DNA from: Eutrophocola sp049446715
GTDB lineage: Bacteria > Pseudomonadota > Gammaproteobacteria > Pseudomonadales > Pseudohongiellaceae
Assembly (NCBI GenBank): GCA_049446715.1
Contig: JBMTQX010000001.1
Coordinates: 86,432-150,431, forward strand
Length of the DNA: 64,000 bases
Direction: 5' to 3'
Under the pieces are notes generated by a model. The model saw nothing but the letters and a program-made list of their open reading frames with translations. It searched no databases and was not told the DNA's origin. Below are positions 52,110 through 60,661 of the stretch, piece after piece. The position numbers were made by a program, and so were the translations under genes. The stretch's first letter is position 1; every line of letters starts with the position of its first letter.

Positions 52110-52637
52110 TTATTTTTTGGCGCGCTCAATGGCTTCATTGATCAGGGTCTTGGCCATCTCGGTATTGTGCCAGTCACCGATCTTGACCCACTTGCCTGGC
52201 TCGAGATCCTTGTAATGCTCGAAGAAATGCTCAATCTGGTTGAGCGTGATTTCGGGCAGGTCTGAAAAATTGTGAATCTTGTCGTAACGCTTGGTCAGGT
52301 GTGCGGACGGTACCGACAGTATTTTTTCATCCATCCCGGCATTGTCTTCCATGATTAATACGCCGATCGGCCGCACATTGATCACACAACCCGGCATGAG
52401 GGGGCGGGTGTTGCAGACCATGACATCGATGGGGTCGCCATCCTCTGACAGGGTGTGAGGCACGAAGCCGTAATTGCCCGGATACGTCATCGGTGTGTAA
52501 AGAAAGCGGTCGACGACCAGAGTGCCCCAGTCCTTGTTCAGTTCATACTTGATCGGCTGTCCGCCAATCGGAACTTCGATGATGACATTCAAATCTTCCG
52601 GGGGATTTTCACCAATGCTGATGGCATTGAGCTGCAT
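52110..52637 (-). CDS. ppa: Inorganic pyrophosphatase (family I)
   Basis: Hydrolyses pyrophosphate released by biosynthesis; 175 residues, like the E. coli enzyme. The metal-binding signature EDGDPIDVMV, the substrate-binding KYELNKDWGTLVVDRF and the late GDWHNTEMAK are all present. An AGGAG ribosome binding site lies seven bases before the ATG. The HAD gene starts 17 bases downstream on the same strand. Confidence 0.95.
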   Translation of the reverse strand: MQLNAISIGENPPEDLNVIIEVPIGGQPIKYELNKDWGTLVVDRFLYTPMTYPGNYGFVPHTLSEDGDPIDVMVCNTRPLMPGCVINVRPIGVLIMEDNAGMDEKILSVPSAHLTKRYDKIHNFSDLPEITLNQIEHFFEHYKDLEPGKWVKIGDWHNTEMAKTLINEAIERAKK

Positions 52638-52879
52638 AAATGTACTCCTGCGAGCCTACTGCAAATGACAGGGCGGCGGTAAAAAGTCAGGCTGATACCG
52701 GTTTTGTAAAATTTCGGTAAGGTTTGGCGCGCACTATCGGCGTTGCGGGTACCTGCATTTTAAAAGATTAGCGCAGGTAAATCAGCTTGCTGTCGGGCAT
52801 AAAAATACTGCGATTCAGGCCCGGGAATTTGGCTCTGTAATCGCGCGCCCTCTTACGCGTGTGGCCGCAGCAGGTCACT

Positions 52880-54215
52880 ATGGAAACGCTGATCTGGAAC
52901 CATGAGATGCTGGTGTCCGGCATCATTCTCGTTGTGACGTTTGTTGGTATTTTTACCGAGGGCCTGCACGGTTTCCACCGCGCCAAGTTCGCCCTCGCCG
53001 GGGCCGGCGCCATGATTCTGGCCGGTCAGTACTTCGGCCATTACTCCCCTGAACTTGCCATTGAAGTCATCGACTGGAACGTCGTGTTTCTGCTCGGCTG
53101 CATGATGACCATTGTCTCCATCATGATCCCGACCAGCGGTTTCCAGGCATTGGCCTATACTATTGCCGATCTCAGCCTGGGCAGGTTGTTCCTGCTGCTG
53201 GTCATGATGGGCACCCTGGTCACTGTCCTGTCGCTGCTGCTGGACAAGGTCACCACGGTGGTGATTTTCGGACCGCTCATCATCCTGATCTGCCAGGCGC
53301 TGCGTGTCAGCCCCATTCCGTTCCTGCTGGCGGCCGCCTTGTTGTCAGACCCTGGTGGGGTGGCCACGCTGGTGGGTGACCCGCCGAACCTGATGATTGG
53401 CTCGGCTGCCGGTATCGACTTCAATACCTTCTTTGCCCACATGGGCTTCATCGTGCTCTGTGCCTGGGTTGGCACAGTTTTCTTCCTGAAATTCCTGTTC
53501 CGCAAGGAACTTGCCGTCAAGCCGGTGGCGCCGGCATTCCGGGACCGCGAAGCCATCAAGGACCCCGCCACCTGGAAGACCGCCCTGGGCGTGCTGGGTG
53601 CGATGGTGGTTGGTTTCATCCTGCATGACGACCTGGGCTGGGAGGCCTGGTTCGTGTCGGCACTGGGCCTGACTGCCCCTGATCTTCCTGGGTCGCAACA
53701 CAGACCTGGACGAGAGTTTTGCCGAAGTGGAAATCACCCTGCTGGTGTTTTTCATGGCGCTGTTCATTCTCATCGGCGGTGTCGAACACAGCCAGTTCCT
53801 GATGTACATCGGCCAGTTCATCATTCCTTTTGTCCAGGATGACCTGCTGACGGCGACCATCCTGCTGATGTGGGTGGCGGCCATTTTGTCGGCCATGATC
53901 GACAACATCCCGTTCACTGCAGCGATGATCCCGATCGTCCTGGGGATGGAAGCACAAGGGGTGAATGTGACGCCGTTGTGGTGGTCACTGGCCGCCGGTG
54001 TCGGTATGGGCGACAACGGCACGCACTTGGGCTCCACAGCCAACGTGTTCATGGTCACGATCAGCGAAAAGCTGACCAGGGACACCGGTCACGAGGAGTA
54101 CGCCATCACACCGTCGGTCTGGTTCCGCAAGGGCACGCCGGTGATGCTGCTCACCCTGGTGATCTGTTGCGTCATCATGACGCTGTTTTTCGACTTTTTC
54201 AGCACCCCGCACTGA
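52880..54215 (+). pseudogene. ArsB/NhaD-type (SLC13-like) membrane transporter, frameshifted
   Basis: About 444 residues are encoded in two frames. The first half (METLIWNHEMLVSGIIL, AKFALAGAGAMILAGQY, LLSDPGGVATLVGDPPNLM) is a typical ion-transporter-superfamily N-terminal repeat. At 53676-53679 a CCCC run shifts the frame; reading CCC instead joins FVSALGLTA to LIFLGRNTDLDESFAEVEIT and the second repeat (MIDNIPFTAAMIPIVL, GDNGTHLGSTANVFMV). With the run as given, the first frame runs on as unrelated sequence to 53842. It is a pseudogene, a sequencing error or a rare +1 frameshift. The ATG at 52880 is preferred over the GTG at 52859. The substrate is an unknown anion or a Na+/H+ exchange. 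Confidence 0.85.
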
Positions 54216-54217
54216 TT

Positions 54218-55690
54218 TCAGCGTTCGGACTTCAGGGTCAGGCGAAAGTCCGGCTGGCGCACATCAACATAGCGTGGCGGTGATTTTGCCTTCACGCCCT
54301 GCAGCAGTTTGAGCACCGGGGCAATCTCGGGATTGTAGTGCAGCTGGTGTGGTGCACGGCTCTGCATGCCGTCGATCAGGTCGGGCGGCATGACCGCTCG
54401 TAGCAGGAACTCTTCATCCGACATGCTTTTCGGAAACCGGCTGCGGCGTTCCTTCAGTGTCATCATGATCGGTTCGTTCTCGATTTCCTTGGTGCGCGGC
54501 AGTGCCATGATGCGATCCAGCACGTTTTCGTCCACCGGAGCAGTGGGGCGGCCAAAGCGGCCCAGCACGTATCGGATGGCCTGGTCGGGAATCTGGGCAT
54601 AGCGTTCATCGCCCATGACATTGAACATCGCCTGCGTGGTGACGATCTGCGGAAACGGCGTCACCATGATGGGTGAACCGAGCTCGGTACGCACCCGCTC
54701 CACTTCAGCCATGACTTCATCAAACTTGTGCTCCAGCTTCAGTTCTGCCAGCTGGCGCCGGGTGGTGGTCAGCACGCCGCCGGCGATCTGGTGGCGCAGG
54801 TAACTGGCGTCATAGGCTTGCGGCCTTCCCACCGGCAGGCCTTCAGCCCGCGCCAGCGCAAAATAGAAATCTTCCATCTGCTTCAGGGCTTTCTCATCGG
54901 CATCCACCTCGTAGCCATGGGTTTTCAGGTTGGCGATGGTCTGCGAGGCACAGGGCAGGGATGAGCCGTGGGCGAGCGGCCCGACGGCCACATGCAGGGC
55001 GGAAATACCGAGTTCGGCGCCCACCATGTAATTGAACTGGGACAGGCCGATGGTGCAGTGGGAATGCAGTTCCAGGGGCAGGTTGCCGATTTCGGCTTTC
55101 ACGGCCGGGATCAGGGTACGGGCCCGTTCCGGGGTAAGCAGGCCTGAAGGATCCTTGATATAGAGCAGATCGAAATCACCGGAGGCGGCGATCTGGCGCG
55201 CACAGTTGGCATAAAAGGCATCGTCGTGCACCGGGCTCAGGGTGTAGGTCAGTGCCGCCATGTTTTGGGCATCACCTTCCTCCTTTACGATGCGGGCTAC
55301 CTGCATGAGCGCGTCCATGTCGTGCATGGGATCCAGCAGGACAAAACGACCAATGCCATTCTTCATCAGCGTGCGGTAGGCCAGGCGCATGAAGTCATGA
55401 TCGGCGGTTTCCCAGGATATAAAACGGAAACCGGTGGAAATGAATTGCAGCGGCACGTTGGGCAGGGCGCGTTTCATCAGACGAATACGTTCCCACGGAT
55501 CGTCGGCATGGGAGCGAATGGCCATGGACATGTGCGTTGAGGAGGTGAAATCGATGGCGCGGAAACCGACCCGTTCCATGAGCGGCGCGACCTGCATGAT
55601 CTGGTTGGTGCCCAGGCCGGTCATGCTCCACAGGCTCTGGTTGCCGTCACGGATGGAGACGTCGACAAGTTTCAGTTCAGGCATGGTCAT
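54218..55690 (-). CDS. Divergent biotin-dependent carboxyltransferase (pyruvate carboxylase subunit B-like)
   Basis: 490 residues from ATG 55690 (MTMPELKLVDV). The DRE-TIM barrel starts with LVDVSIRDGNQSLW in place of the usual DTTLRDAHQS; Asp10, Arg14, Asp15 and Gln18 are kept. Lys179 in YIKDPSGLL would be the metal-binding carbamylated lysine and His209/His211 in LHSHCTIG the metal ligands, but the Asp that normally follows the HxH pair is Cys. No biotin domain is attached. Its start overlaps the biotin carboxylase stop by 14 bases. It probably transfers CO2 from biotin to an organic acceptor; the changed motifs suggest something other than pyruvate. Confidence 0.82.
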   Translation of the reverse strand: MTMPELKLVDVSIRDGNQSLWSMTGLGTNQIMQVAPLMERVGFRAIDFTSSTHMSMAIRSHADDPWERIRLMKRALPNVPLQFISTGFRFISWETADHDFMRLAYRTLMKNGIGRFVLLDPMHDMDALMQVARIVKEEGDAQNMAALTYTLSPVHDDAFYANCARQIAASGDFDLLYIKDPSGLLTPERARTLIPAVKAEIGNLPLELHSHCTIGLSQFNYMVGAELGISALHVAVGPLAHGSSLPCASQTIANLKTHGYEVDADEKALKQMEDFYFALARAEGLPVGRPQAYDASYLRHQIAGGVLTTTRRQLAELKLEHKFDEVMAEVERVRTELGSPIMVTPFPQIVTTQAMFNVMGDERYAQIPDQAIRYVLGRFGRPTAPVDENVLDRIMALPRTKEIENEPIMMTLKERRSRFPKSMSDEEFLLRAVMPPDLIDGMQSRAPHQLHYNPEIAPVLKLLQGVKAKSPPRYVDVRQPDFRLTLKSER

Positions 55691-57056
55691 CAGTTCCAGG
55701 TTGCAAGTCGGCTGTTGCCAGCAGGGCAGGCAGGTAGGCGGTATCCACACCACCCGCGATAAAGCCGGCATCGTTCAGGATGGCCTGGTGCAGGATCACA
55801 TTGCTGGCGATGCCTTCAATGGAAGTGAGCGCTAGGGCCTGTTGCAGACGCGTAACAGCTTCATCACGGTCCTTGCCCCACACGATCAGTTTGCCTAGCA
55901 GTGAATCGTAAAAAGGCGGAATGGTGATGCCGGTTTCCACGTGGCTGTCGATGCGAATACCGTCACCGGCCGGATAGCAGGCCCGGCTGACACGGCCCGG
56001 GCTGGGCATGAAATCGTTGCTGCAGTCTTCGGCGTTGAGCCGGCATTCGATGGCGTGGCCGGTAAAGGTGATGTCATCCTGGGTCATGCCCAGCGGGCGG
56101 CCTTCTGCAATGCGGATCTGCTGGGCGATAAGGTCGATGCCGGTGATCGATTCCGTCACCGGATGCTCCACCTGGATGCGCGCATTCATTTCCAGGAAAT
56201 AGAACGCATCACGCTGCACATCCACCAGCAGTTCCACGGTGCCGGCACCGCGATACGCCAGGTGTGTGGCAAACGCCACGGCGGCCTCGTGCATGCTGTG
56301 GCGCAGGCTGTCACTGAGATGGGGGGCTGGCGCTTCCTCGACCAGTTTCTGGTAACGGCGCTGGATGGAACAGTCCCGGGTACCCAGGTGGACGACCTGG
56401 TCACCGTCTCCCAGCACCTGGACTTCCACGTGGCGACCGGAAGCGACATAGCATTCGAGGTAAACACGTTCATCACCAAAGGCGTTCTTGGCTTCGGCCT
56501 GCGCCAGGGTCATGGCGTTGGCCAGGGCATTCTGACTATCGACCACTTTCATGCCGCGACCGCCGCCGCCACTGACGGCCTTGATCAATACCGGGTAACC
56601 GATCTCCGCGGCCAGTGCTTCGGCTTCTTGCAGCGTGGTGACAGGGCCACCGGGGACTACCGGCAGGCCGGCCGCCAGGGCGTTGGTGCGGGCCTTGAGC
56701 TTGTCGCCGATGGCATCGAGCTGCGCGATGGTCGGACCAATGAAGATGATGCCGTTGTTTTCACAGGCGCTGGCCAGCGCGGCGTTTTCCGACAGAAAGC
56801 CATAACCGGGATGGATCGCGTCGGCATTGGTCTGCCTGGCGGCAGCAATGATGGCATCCACATTCAGGTAGCTGTTGACGGACGGTGGCGGACCAATGCA
56901 GATGACCTGGTCAGCCTGCCGGGCCGGCACACTGTCCAGGTCTGCTTCGGATGCCGCCAGGACGGTTTCGATGCCCAGGGCCCGGCAGGTGCGAATGATG
57001 CGGGCTGCAATTTCCCCGCGGTTGGCAATCAGCACACGATGGATAGGTTGGGGCAT
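55677..57056 (-). CDS. Biotin carboxylase (AccC-like)
   Basis: 459 residues. ATP-grasp enzyme that carboxylates biotin with bicarbonate and ATP. Motifs are VLIANRGEIAARIIRTC, IHPGYGFLSENAALA, SGGGGRGMKVV (ATP loop) and FLEMNARIQVEHPVTE (catalytic). It lies three bases after the biotin carrier gene and overlaps the carboxyltransferase gene, so the three form one complex. It is probably a dedicated paralogue rather than the housekeeping acetyl-CoA carboxylase subunit, because no accA/accD-type transferase is nearby. Confidence 0.9.
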   Translation of the reverse strand: MPQPIHRVLIANRGEIAARIIRTCRALGIETVLAASEADLDSVPARQADQVICIGPPPSVNSYLNVDAIIAAARQTNADAIHPGYGFLSENAALASACENNGIIFIGPTIAQLDAIGDKLKARTNALAAGLPVVPGGPVTTLQEAEALAAEIGYPVLIKAVSGGGGRGMKVVDSQNALANAMTLAQAEAKNAFGDERVYLECYVASGRHVEVQVLGDGDQVVHLGTRDCSIQRRYQKLVEEAPAPHLSDSLRHSMHEAAVAFATHLAYRGAGTVELLVDVQRDAFYFLEMNARIQVEHPVTESITGIDLIAQQIRIAEGRPLGMTQDDITFTGHAIECRLNAEDCSNDFMPSPGRVSRACYPAGDGIRIDSHVETGITIPPFYDSLLGKLIVWGKDRDEAVTRLQQALALTSIEGIASNVILHQAILNDAGFIAGGVDTAYLPALLATADLQPGTDDHA

Positions 57057-57059
57057 GGG

Positions 57060-57524
57060 TTATTTCGCTGGCCTGACCCGCATTAGCAGCTGGCCTTTCT
57101 CTACGAACTGGGCATCTTCGGCCACGATCTCGACCACTTCACCGGCAACTCGTGCGCTGATCGAGTTCATCAGCTTCATGACTTCGATGATGGCAATGAC
57201 GGAATCTTCCCGCACAGTGGAGCCCATGTCGACGAACGGGTCGGCACCGGGTTTCGGTGACCGGTAAAACGTGCCCACCATCGGTGCGCGAATCTCCAGT
57301 AAACCGGTCTCAGTTGGCTCAGGCTCTTTCGCGGCTTCCCCGGAGTCAATCGAAGCAATACCTGCCTCCTGCCGCTGGCCTCTAGTCTCTGTGTCTTGCG
57401 TCCAGCCGCCATCCCCGCGCCGCAGGGTGAGCGTGTAGTGCTCGGTTTCCAGCGTCATCTCGTCATAGGGACAGTCGTCCAGCTGGCGCAGAATATCCTG
57501 GACATCCTGGTGACTCAGGCTCAT
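57060..57524 (-). CDS. Biotin carboxyl carrier protein (AccB-like)
   Basis: 154 residues from ATG 57524, whose ATGA overlaps the stop of the ATP-binding protein upstream; longer frames lack support. The N-terminal 50 residues (SHQDVQDILRQLDDCPYDEMTL, HYTLTLRRG) resemble AccB, a charged linker follows, and the C-terminal biotinyl domain has IRAPMVGTFYRSPKPGADPFV and the attachment site EVMKLMNS with Lys117 as the biotinylated residue. The usual EAMKM is altered to EVMKL. Confidence 0.88.
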   Translation of the reverse strand: MSLSHQDVQDILRQLDDCPYDEMTLETEHYTLTLRRGDGGWTQDTETRGQRQEAGIASIDSGEAAKEPEPTETGLLEIRAPMVGTFYRSPKPGADPFVDMGSTVREDSVIAIIEVMKLMNSISARVAGEVVEIVAEDAQFVEKGQLLMRVRPAK

Positions 57525-58561
57525 CGGCGTTGTCCTCCCAGCACGTTGAAAATATGGCCGAAGGCCTTGTCGGTCGGTTTGGCTACCGGTGCTTTGTCTT
57601 TTGCAGCCCACACGGTTTCAGGACGGCTTTGCAGCAACAGGATATTGTCCTGGCCGTCGATCGCCCATTCGATGTCCTGGGGCAGGCCGTAATGTTTTTC
57701 CACGCGGCGGGCCACGGCAGCCAGGGCCTTCACTTCCTCGTCACTGACACAGGGGCGGCTCTGGTCTTCCGTTTTCACCGGCATCTCCACGACACCGCCG
57801 TTGTCATCGGGCAGGTGGGCGATGTGCTTGGTCGCCACATCCCGTCCAGAAATGTCACTGGTGACCTTGTTGATCACAAACTTGTCGGGCGTCACTTCAC
57901 CGCTGACGATGCTGGAACCCAGGCCCCAGCTGGCTTCGAGGGTGATCACTGAGCGATCGCCGGTGGTGGGGCTGCGCGTAAACATGACGCCGGAACAGCG
58001 GGAATTGACCATGGTCTGGATAACAACGGCCATCGCCAGCTGTGCTTCCGGCAAGGCCAGTTTGAGCCGGTACGCCACGGATTCCGGGTTGTACAGGCTG
58101 GCCCAGCAGCGGCGCAGGGCATCCAGGATCTGCTCGGGTGTCTTCTGCCACAGGTAGGTATCCTGCAGGCCGGCAAAGCTGGCTTCTTCGCTGTCCTCAC
58201 TGGTGGCACTGGAGCGGACTGCGACCGGCACGTTATCGCCCAGTGCCTGCCACTGGGTAATCAGCTCGGCGGCCAGCGCATCCGGCAGCGGCGCCTGCAT
58301 CAACAGGGTACGCATATCGGCGGTCACCTGGTTGAGCGTGGTGACATCGGTAGGGTCGAGGGCGGCGATTTTCTGACGAATGCCGTGCCTGGCATCCAGT
58401 TCATCGAGAAACAGGGTGAAGGCATTGGTGGTCACCACGAACCCGTCCGGCACCGGAATGCGGGCACGTGCCAATTCCCCGAGACTGCCACCTTTACCGC
58501 CGACACGGGGGCGGTCGTCGAGAGAGATGTCCTTGAACCAGAGTATGTTGTCTGAAGTCAT
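57521..58561 (-). CDS. Stand-alone PPDK/PEP-synthase ATP-binding domain (PpsB-like)
   Basis: 346 residues. It contains only the N-terminal ATP-grasp module of PEP synthases: VGGKGGSLGELARARIPVPDGF, AVRSSATSEDSEEASFAGLQ, ASWGLGSSIVSGEVTPDKF and the closing ILLLQSRPETVW. It has no phosphohistidine or PEP-binding domain; the His domain is encoded by the next gene upstream. Size and split match the beta subunit of phenylphosphate synthase, which uses ATP to phosphorylate the His of the alpha subunit. Its stop overlaps the biotin carrier start (ATGA). Confidence 0.85.
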   Translation of the reverse strand: MTSDNILWFKDISLDDRPRVGGKGGSLGELARARIPVPDGFVVTTNAFTLFLDELDARHGIRQKIAALDPTDVTTLNQVTADMRTLLMQAPLPDALAAELITQWQALGDNVPVAVRSSATSEDSEEASFAGLQDTYLWQKTPEQILDALRRCWASLYNPESVAYRLKLALPEAQLAMAVVIQTMVNSRCSGVMFTRSPTTGDRSVITLEASWGLGSSIVSGEVTPDKFVINKVTSDISGRDVATKHIAHLPDDNGGVVEMPVKTEDQSRPCVSDEEVKALAAVARRVEKHYGLPQDIEWAIDGQDNILLLQSRPETVWAAKDKAPVAKPTDKAFGHIFNVLGGQRR

Positions 58562-58581
58562 GTACAGCTTTTGTCTTTGTT

Positions 58582-58667
58582 GTAGGTCGGCATAGGCCTG
58601 AAAGGCCGTTTGCCGTCATAAAATTTTCACGTCAATGTCGGCAAACGCTTTGCTATGCCGACCTACG
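58582..58667. repeat. Inverted pair of REP-like palindromes
   Basis: 58582-58618 (GTAGGTCGGCATAGGCCTGA, then AAGGCCGTTTGCCGTCA) faces an inverted copy at 58636-58667 (TGTCGGCAAACGCTTTGCTA, then TGCCGACCTAC). Each half is itself a hairpin with GTCGGCA/TGCCGAC arms. The pair fills the gap between the two phosphoryl-transfer genes of one operon and could stabilise or process the message. Confidence 0.85.
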
Positions 58668-58669
58668 CC

Positions 58670-60484
58670 TTATTCGAGGATCGTGACAATCCCGCGATCC
58701 CCATCTACCCGCAAACGTTGTCCGTTGGTGATGCGTTTGGTGGCTTCACCGGTACCGACCACGGCAGGCATGCCATACTCGCGGGCCACGATAGCCATGT
58801 GTGACATGGTGCCGCCGATGTCGGACACGGCCGCGCTGATCTTGCTGAACAGCGGGCTCCAGCTGGGATGGGTAATCGGGGCCACGAGTATGTCGCCTTT
58901 CTTGATTTCTCCGAAATCGTTGATGGAACGCAGGACCTTCGCGGTGCCTTCCACCACGCCGGGTGAGGCTGCATAGCCTTTCAGTTCATTTTCATTGGCA
59001 ACATCCGGAGCCGCCCAGCTGTGCAGGGTTTCCGTGGTGATACCCCACAGCATCTGCAGGGCGGGATCTTCGATGTTGTCGGGCATCGGACCGATGGCGG
59101 GCGGGGCCTGCCAGGTTTTCAGCACTTCGATCATTTCCCGGCGCTGCTTGATAATCGGTGGCCAGTAGTCCTTGTTGACCGGCTCGGAACCGGCGGCCCA
59201 GGCATTCATGATGTTGCCCAGGGTCATGTTCACTTCACTGTGGTGCATATGGAAGATGTCGTCGGCGTTCTCGATGACACCCTGGCTGGCCAGCAGGCCG
59301 CCGAATTCCCGGATCTTATTGAAGAAACAGGTGGTGAGCCAGTGTTCGCAGTAGAACTTATGATCCTCGACATACGGGAACACCAGGTGGCACACGGCGA
59401 GCATCTGGTCGAAGGCGGTTTTTTCCTCGTCACTGCCGAGCAGCTCGCGGTATTCATTTACGATGCGGTCGCGTTCAGCTTTCAGTGCTTCGGTCGGGCG
59501 TTCCAGGGAGGTGCCTTTCCTGATCAGTTCGATGTAATGGGGCAGGGCTGACAGCGGCACGGACAGGTCGTCATTCCAGCTGCGTTCGGAATGATAGAAG
59601 CCGTCGCCAATGGAAATGTTGAACCAGGGATCGCGGGATTCGGCCAGGGCATCCAGCCACTGCTTGCCGGCATCGCCCTTGCCTGCGACGGCCGGCAGGA
59701 TCACGTCCGGATTGCCATCGTCGGTAAAGACATCATCGATGCCCAGTTCCACCGCCAGTTTTGCCAGTTTCTTCAGCTCGTCATCGGGGCGGAACATCAG
59801 CACATCAATGCCGGCCACCATGCGGGCCACGGTCTGGTCCGTGATTTCCGGAAAAGCCTGCTTGCAGAACTGGAAAAACACCACGTACGCGCCATAGCCC
59901 AGCATCAGCATTTCAAAGTGGTGATGCCACATGACCGAATAATTATCGATGACCTTGTGGTAGGCCGCCCGCACATAATGGTTCTGGGCGATACCGCGTG
60001 CCTCTTTCACCACGGCTTCATCTTCTATGGCATCCAGTTTGGGTATCTCGATACTGCTCATGTCGCGGATCAGCTCGCCCATGCGCGCTTCCCACTTGCC
60101 GTAGATATCGTTCCAGTTTTCGTAGTAATAACCGGCGCGGTCCTGGAACAGTGCCAGGCGCTCCTCGATTTCCTGCGGGTCGGTCACGGTATTCGCCGTG
60201 ATATAGATGCGGCCATTGATGCAGCGGTAGTCGATGCCCTTGGCGGTGGGAAAGGCAAACACGCGGGTCACCGAAGCCCCCATCGCATGATAGGCCGCTT
60301 CGGCCGTAATCATGTCAAAGGCTGACATGGGCTCGGGGAAATGCATGGAGTTGTAGAACCAGAAGCGGCCGTCATCCTCCGGCTGCACCTGCGTGAAATA
60401 GGCATACATGTCAGCCCAGTTTTCCGCACCCGGCACGGGGCCGATTTCGGAAGGCAGCGGAAACGGATTTTTGCTGTCAGTCAT
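58670..60484 (-). CDS. Phosphohistidine-domain enzyme (PpsA-like, no PEP TIM barrel)
   Basis: 604 residues from ATG 60484 (MTDSKNPFPLPSEIGP); an upstream TTG at 60511 is unlikely. The last 100 residues are the swivelling domain of PEP-utilising enzymes, with GYAASPGVVEGTAKVL and GGTMSHMAIVAREYGMPAVV; His562 is the phospho-acceptor. The preceding 500 residues (MYAYFTQVQPEDDGRFWFYN, YSVMWHHHFEMLMLGYGAYV) would bind the substrate, as in phenylphosphate synthase alpha and rifampin phosphotransferase. The protein ends right after the His domain, so it cannot be a normal PEP synthase. It is the first gene of the five-gene set. Confidence 0.82.
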   Translation of the reverse strand: MTDSKNPFPLPSEIGPVPGAENWADMYAYFTQVQPEDDGRFWFYNSMHFPEPMSAFDMITAEAAYHAMGASVTRVFAFPTAKGIDYRCINGRIYITANTVTDPQEIEERLALFQDRAGYYYENWNDIYGKWEARMGELIRDMSSIEIPKLDAIEDEAVVKEARGIAQNHYVRAAYHKVIDNYSVMWHHHFEMLMLGYGAYVVFFQFCKQAFPEITDQTVARMVAGIDVLMFRPDDELKKLAKLAVELGIDDVFTDDGNPDVILPAVAGKGDAGKQWLDALAESRDPWFNISIGDGFYHSERSWNDDLSVPLSALPHYIELIRKGTSLERPTEALKAERDRIVNEYRELLGSDEEKTAFDQMLAVCHLVFPYVEDHKFYCEHWLTTCFFNKIREFGGLLASQGVIENADDIFHMHHSEVNMTLGNIMNAWAAGSEPVNKDYWPPIIKQRREMIEVLKTWQAPPAIGPMPDNIEDPALQMLWGITTETLHSWAAPDVANENELKGYAASPGVVEGTAKVLRSINDFGEIKKGDILVAPITHPSWSPLFSKISAAVSDIGGTMSHMAIVAREYGMPAVVGTGEATKRITNGQRLRVDGDRGIVTILE

Positions 60485-60661
60485 GAGAAGTACCCCAGAA
60501 AAAAAGCCCAAATCTCTTATTCGTCTTTTAAAGAGACTTTGTTGATTTTATTGGTATTTTCGTGTCGGCGGGCAGGCCGACAGGCAGGTCAATAATCCCC
60601 TTTCTGGCCAGAAAAGGGAAGCCTTTGGGAGGCAAAAGGGTGGGGCGGGAACGAGGAAAAA

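Noticed and set aside
53676..53842. Native programmed +1 frameshift in the transporter
   Set aside because: No slow codon, internal Shine-Dalgarno or stop-codon context as in prfB; a single-base insertion is simpler.
55941..57086. Plus-strand 381-codon open frame opposite the biotin carboxylase
   Set aside because: Antisense shadow with no recognisable features; the biotin carboxylase motifs on the other strand are complete.
54218..57524. Housekeeping acetyl-CoA carboxylase genes accB-accC
   Set aside because: The pair is coupled to a pyruvate-carboxylase-type transferase and dikinase-type genes instead of standing as accB-accC alone, and the biotin motif is altered (EVMKL).
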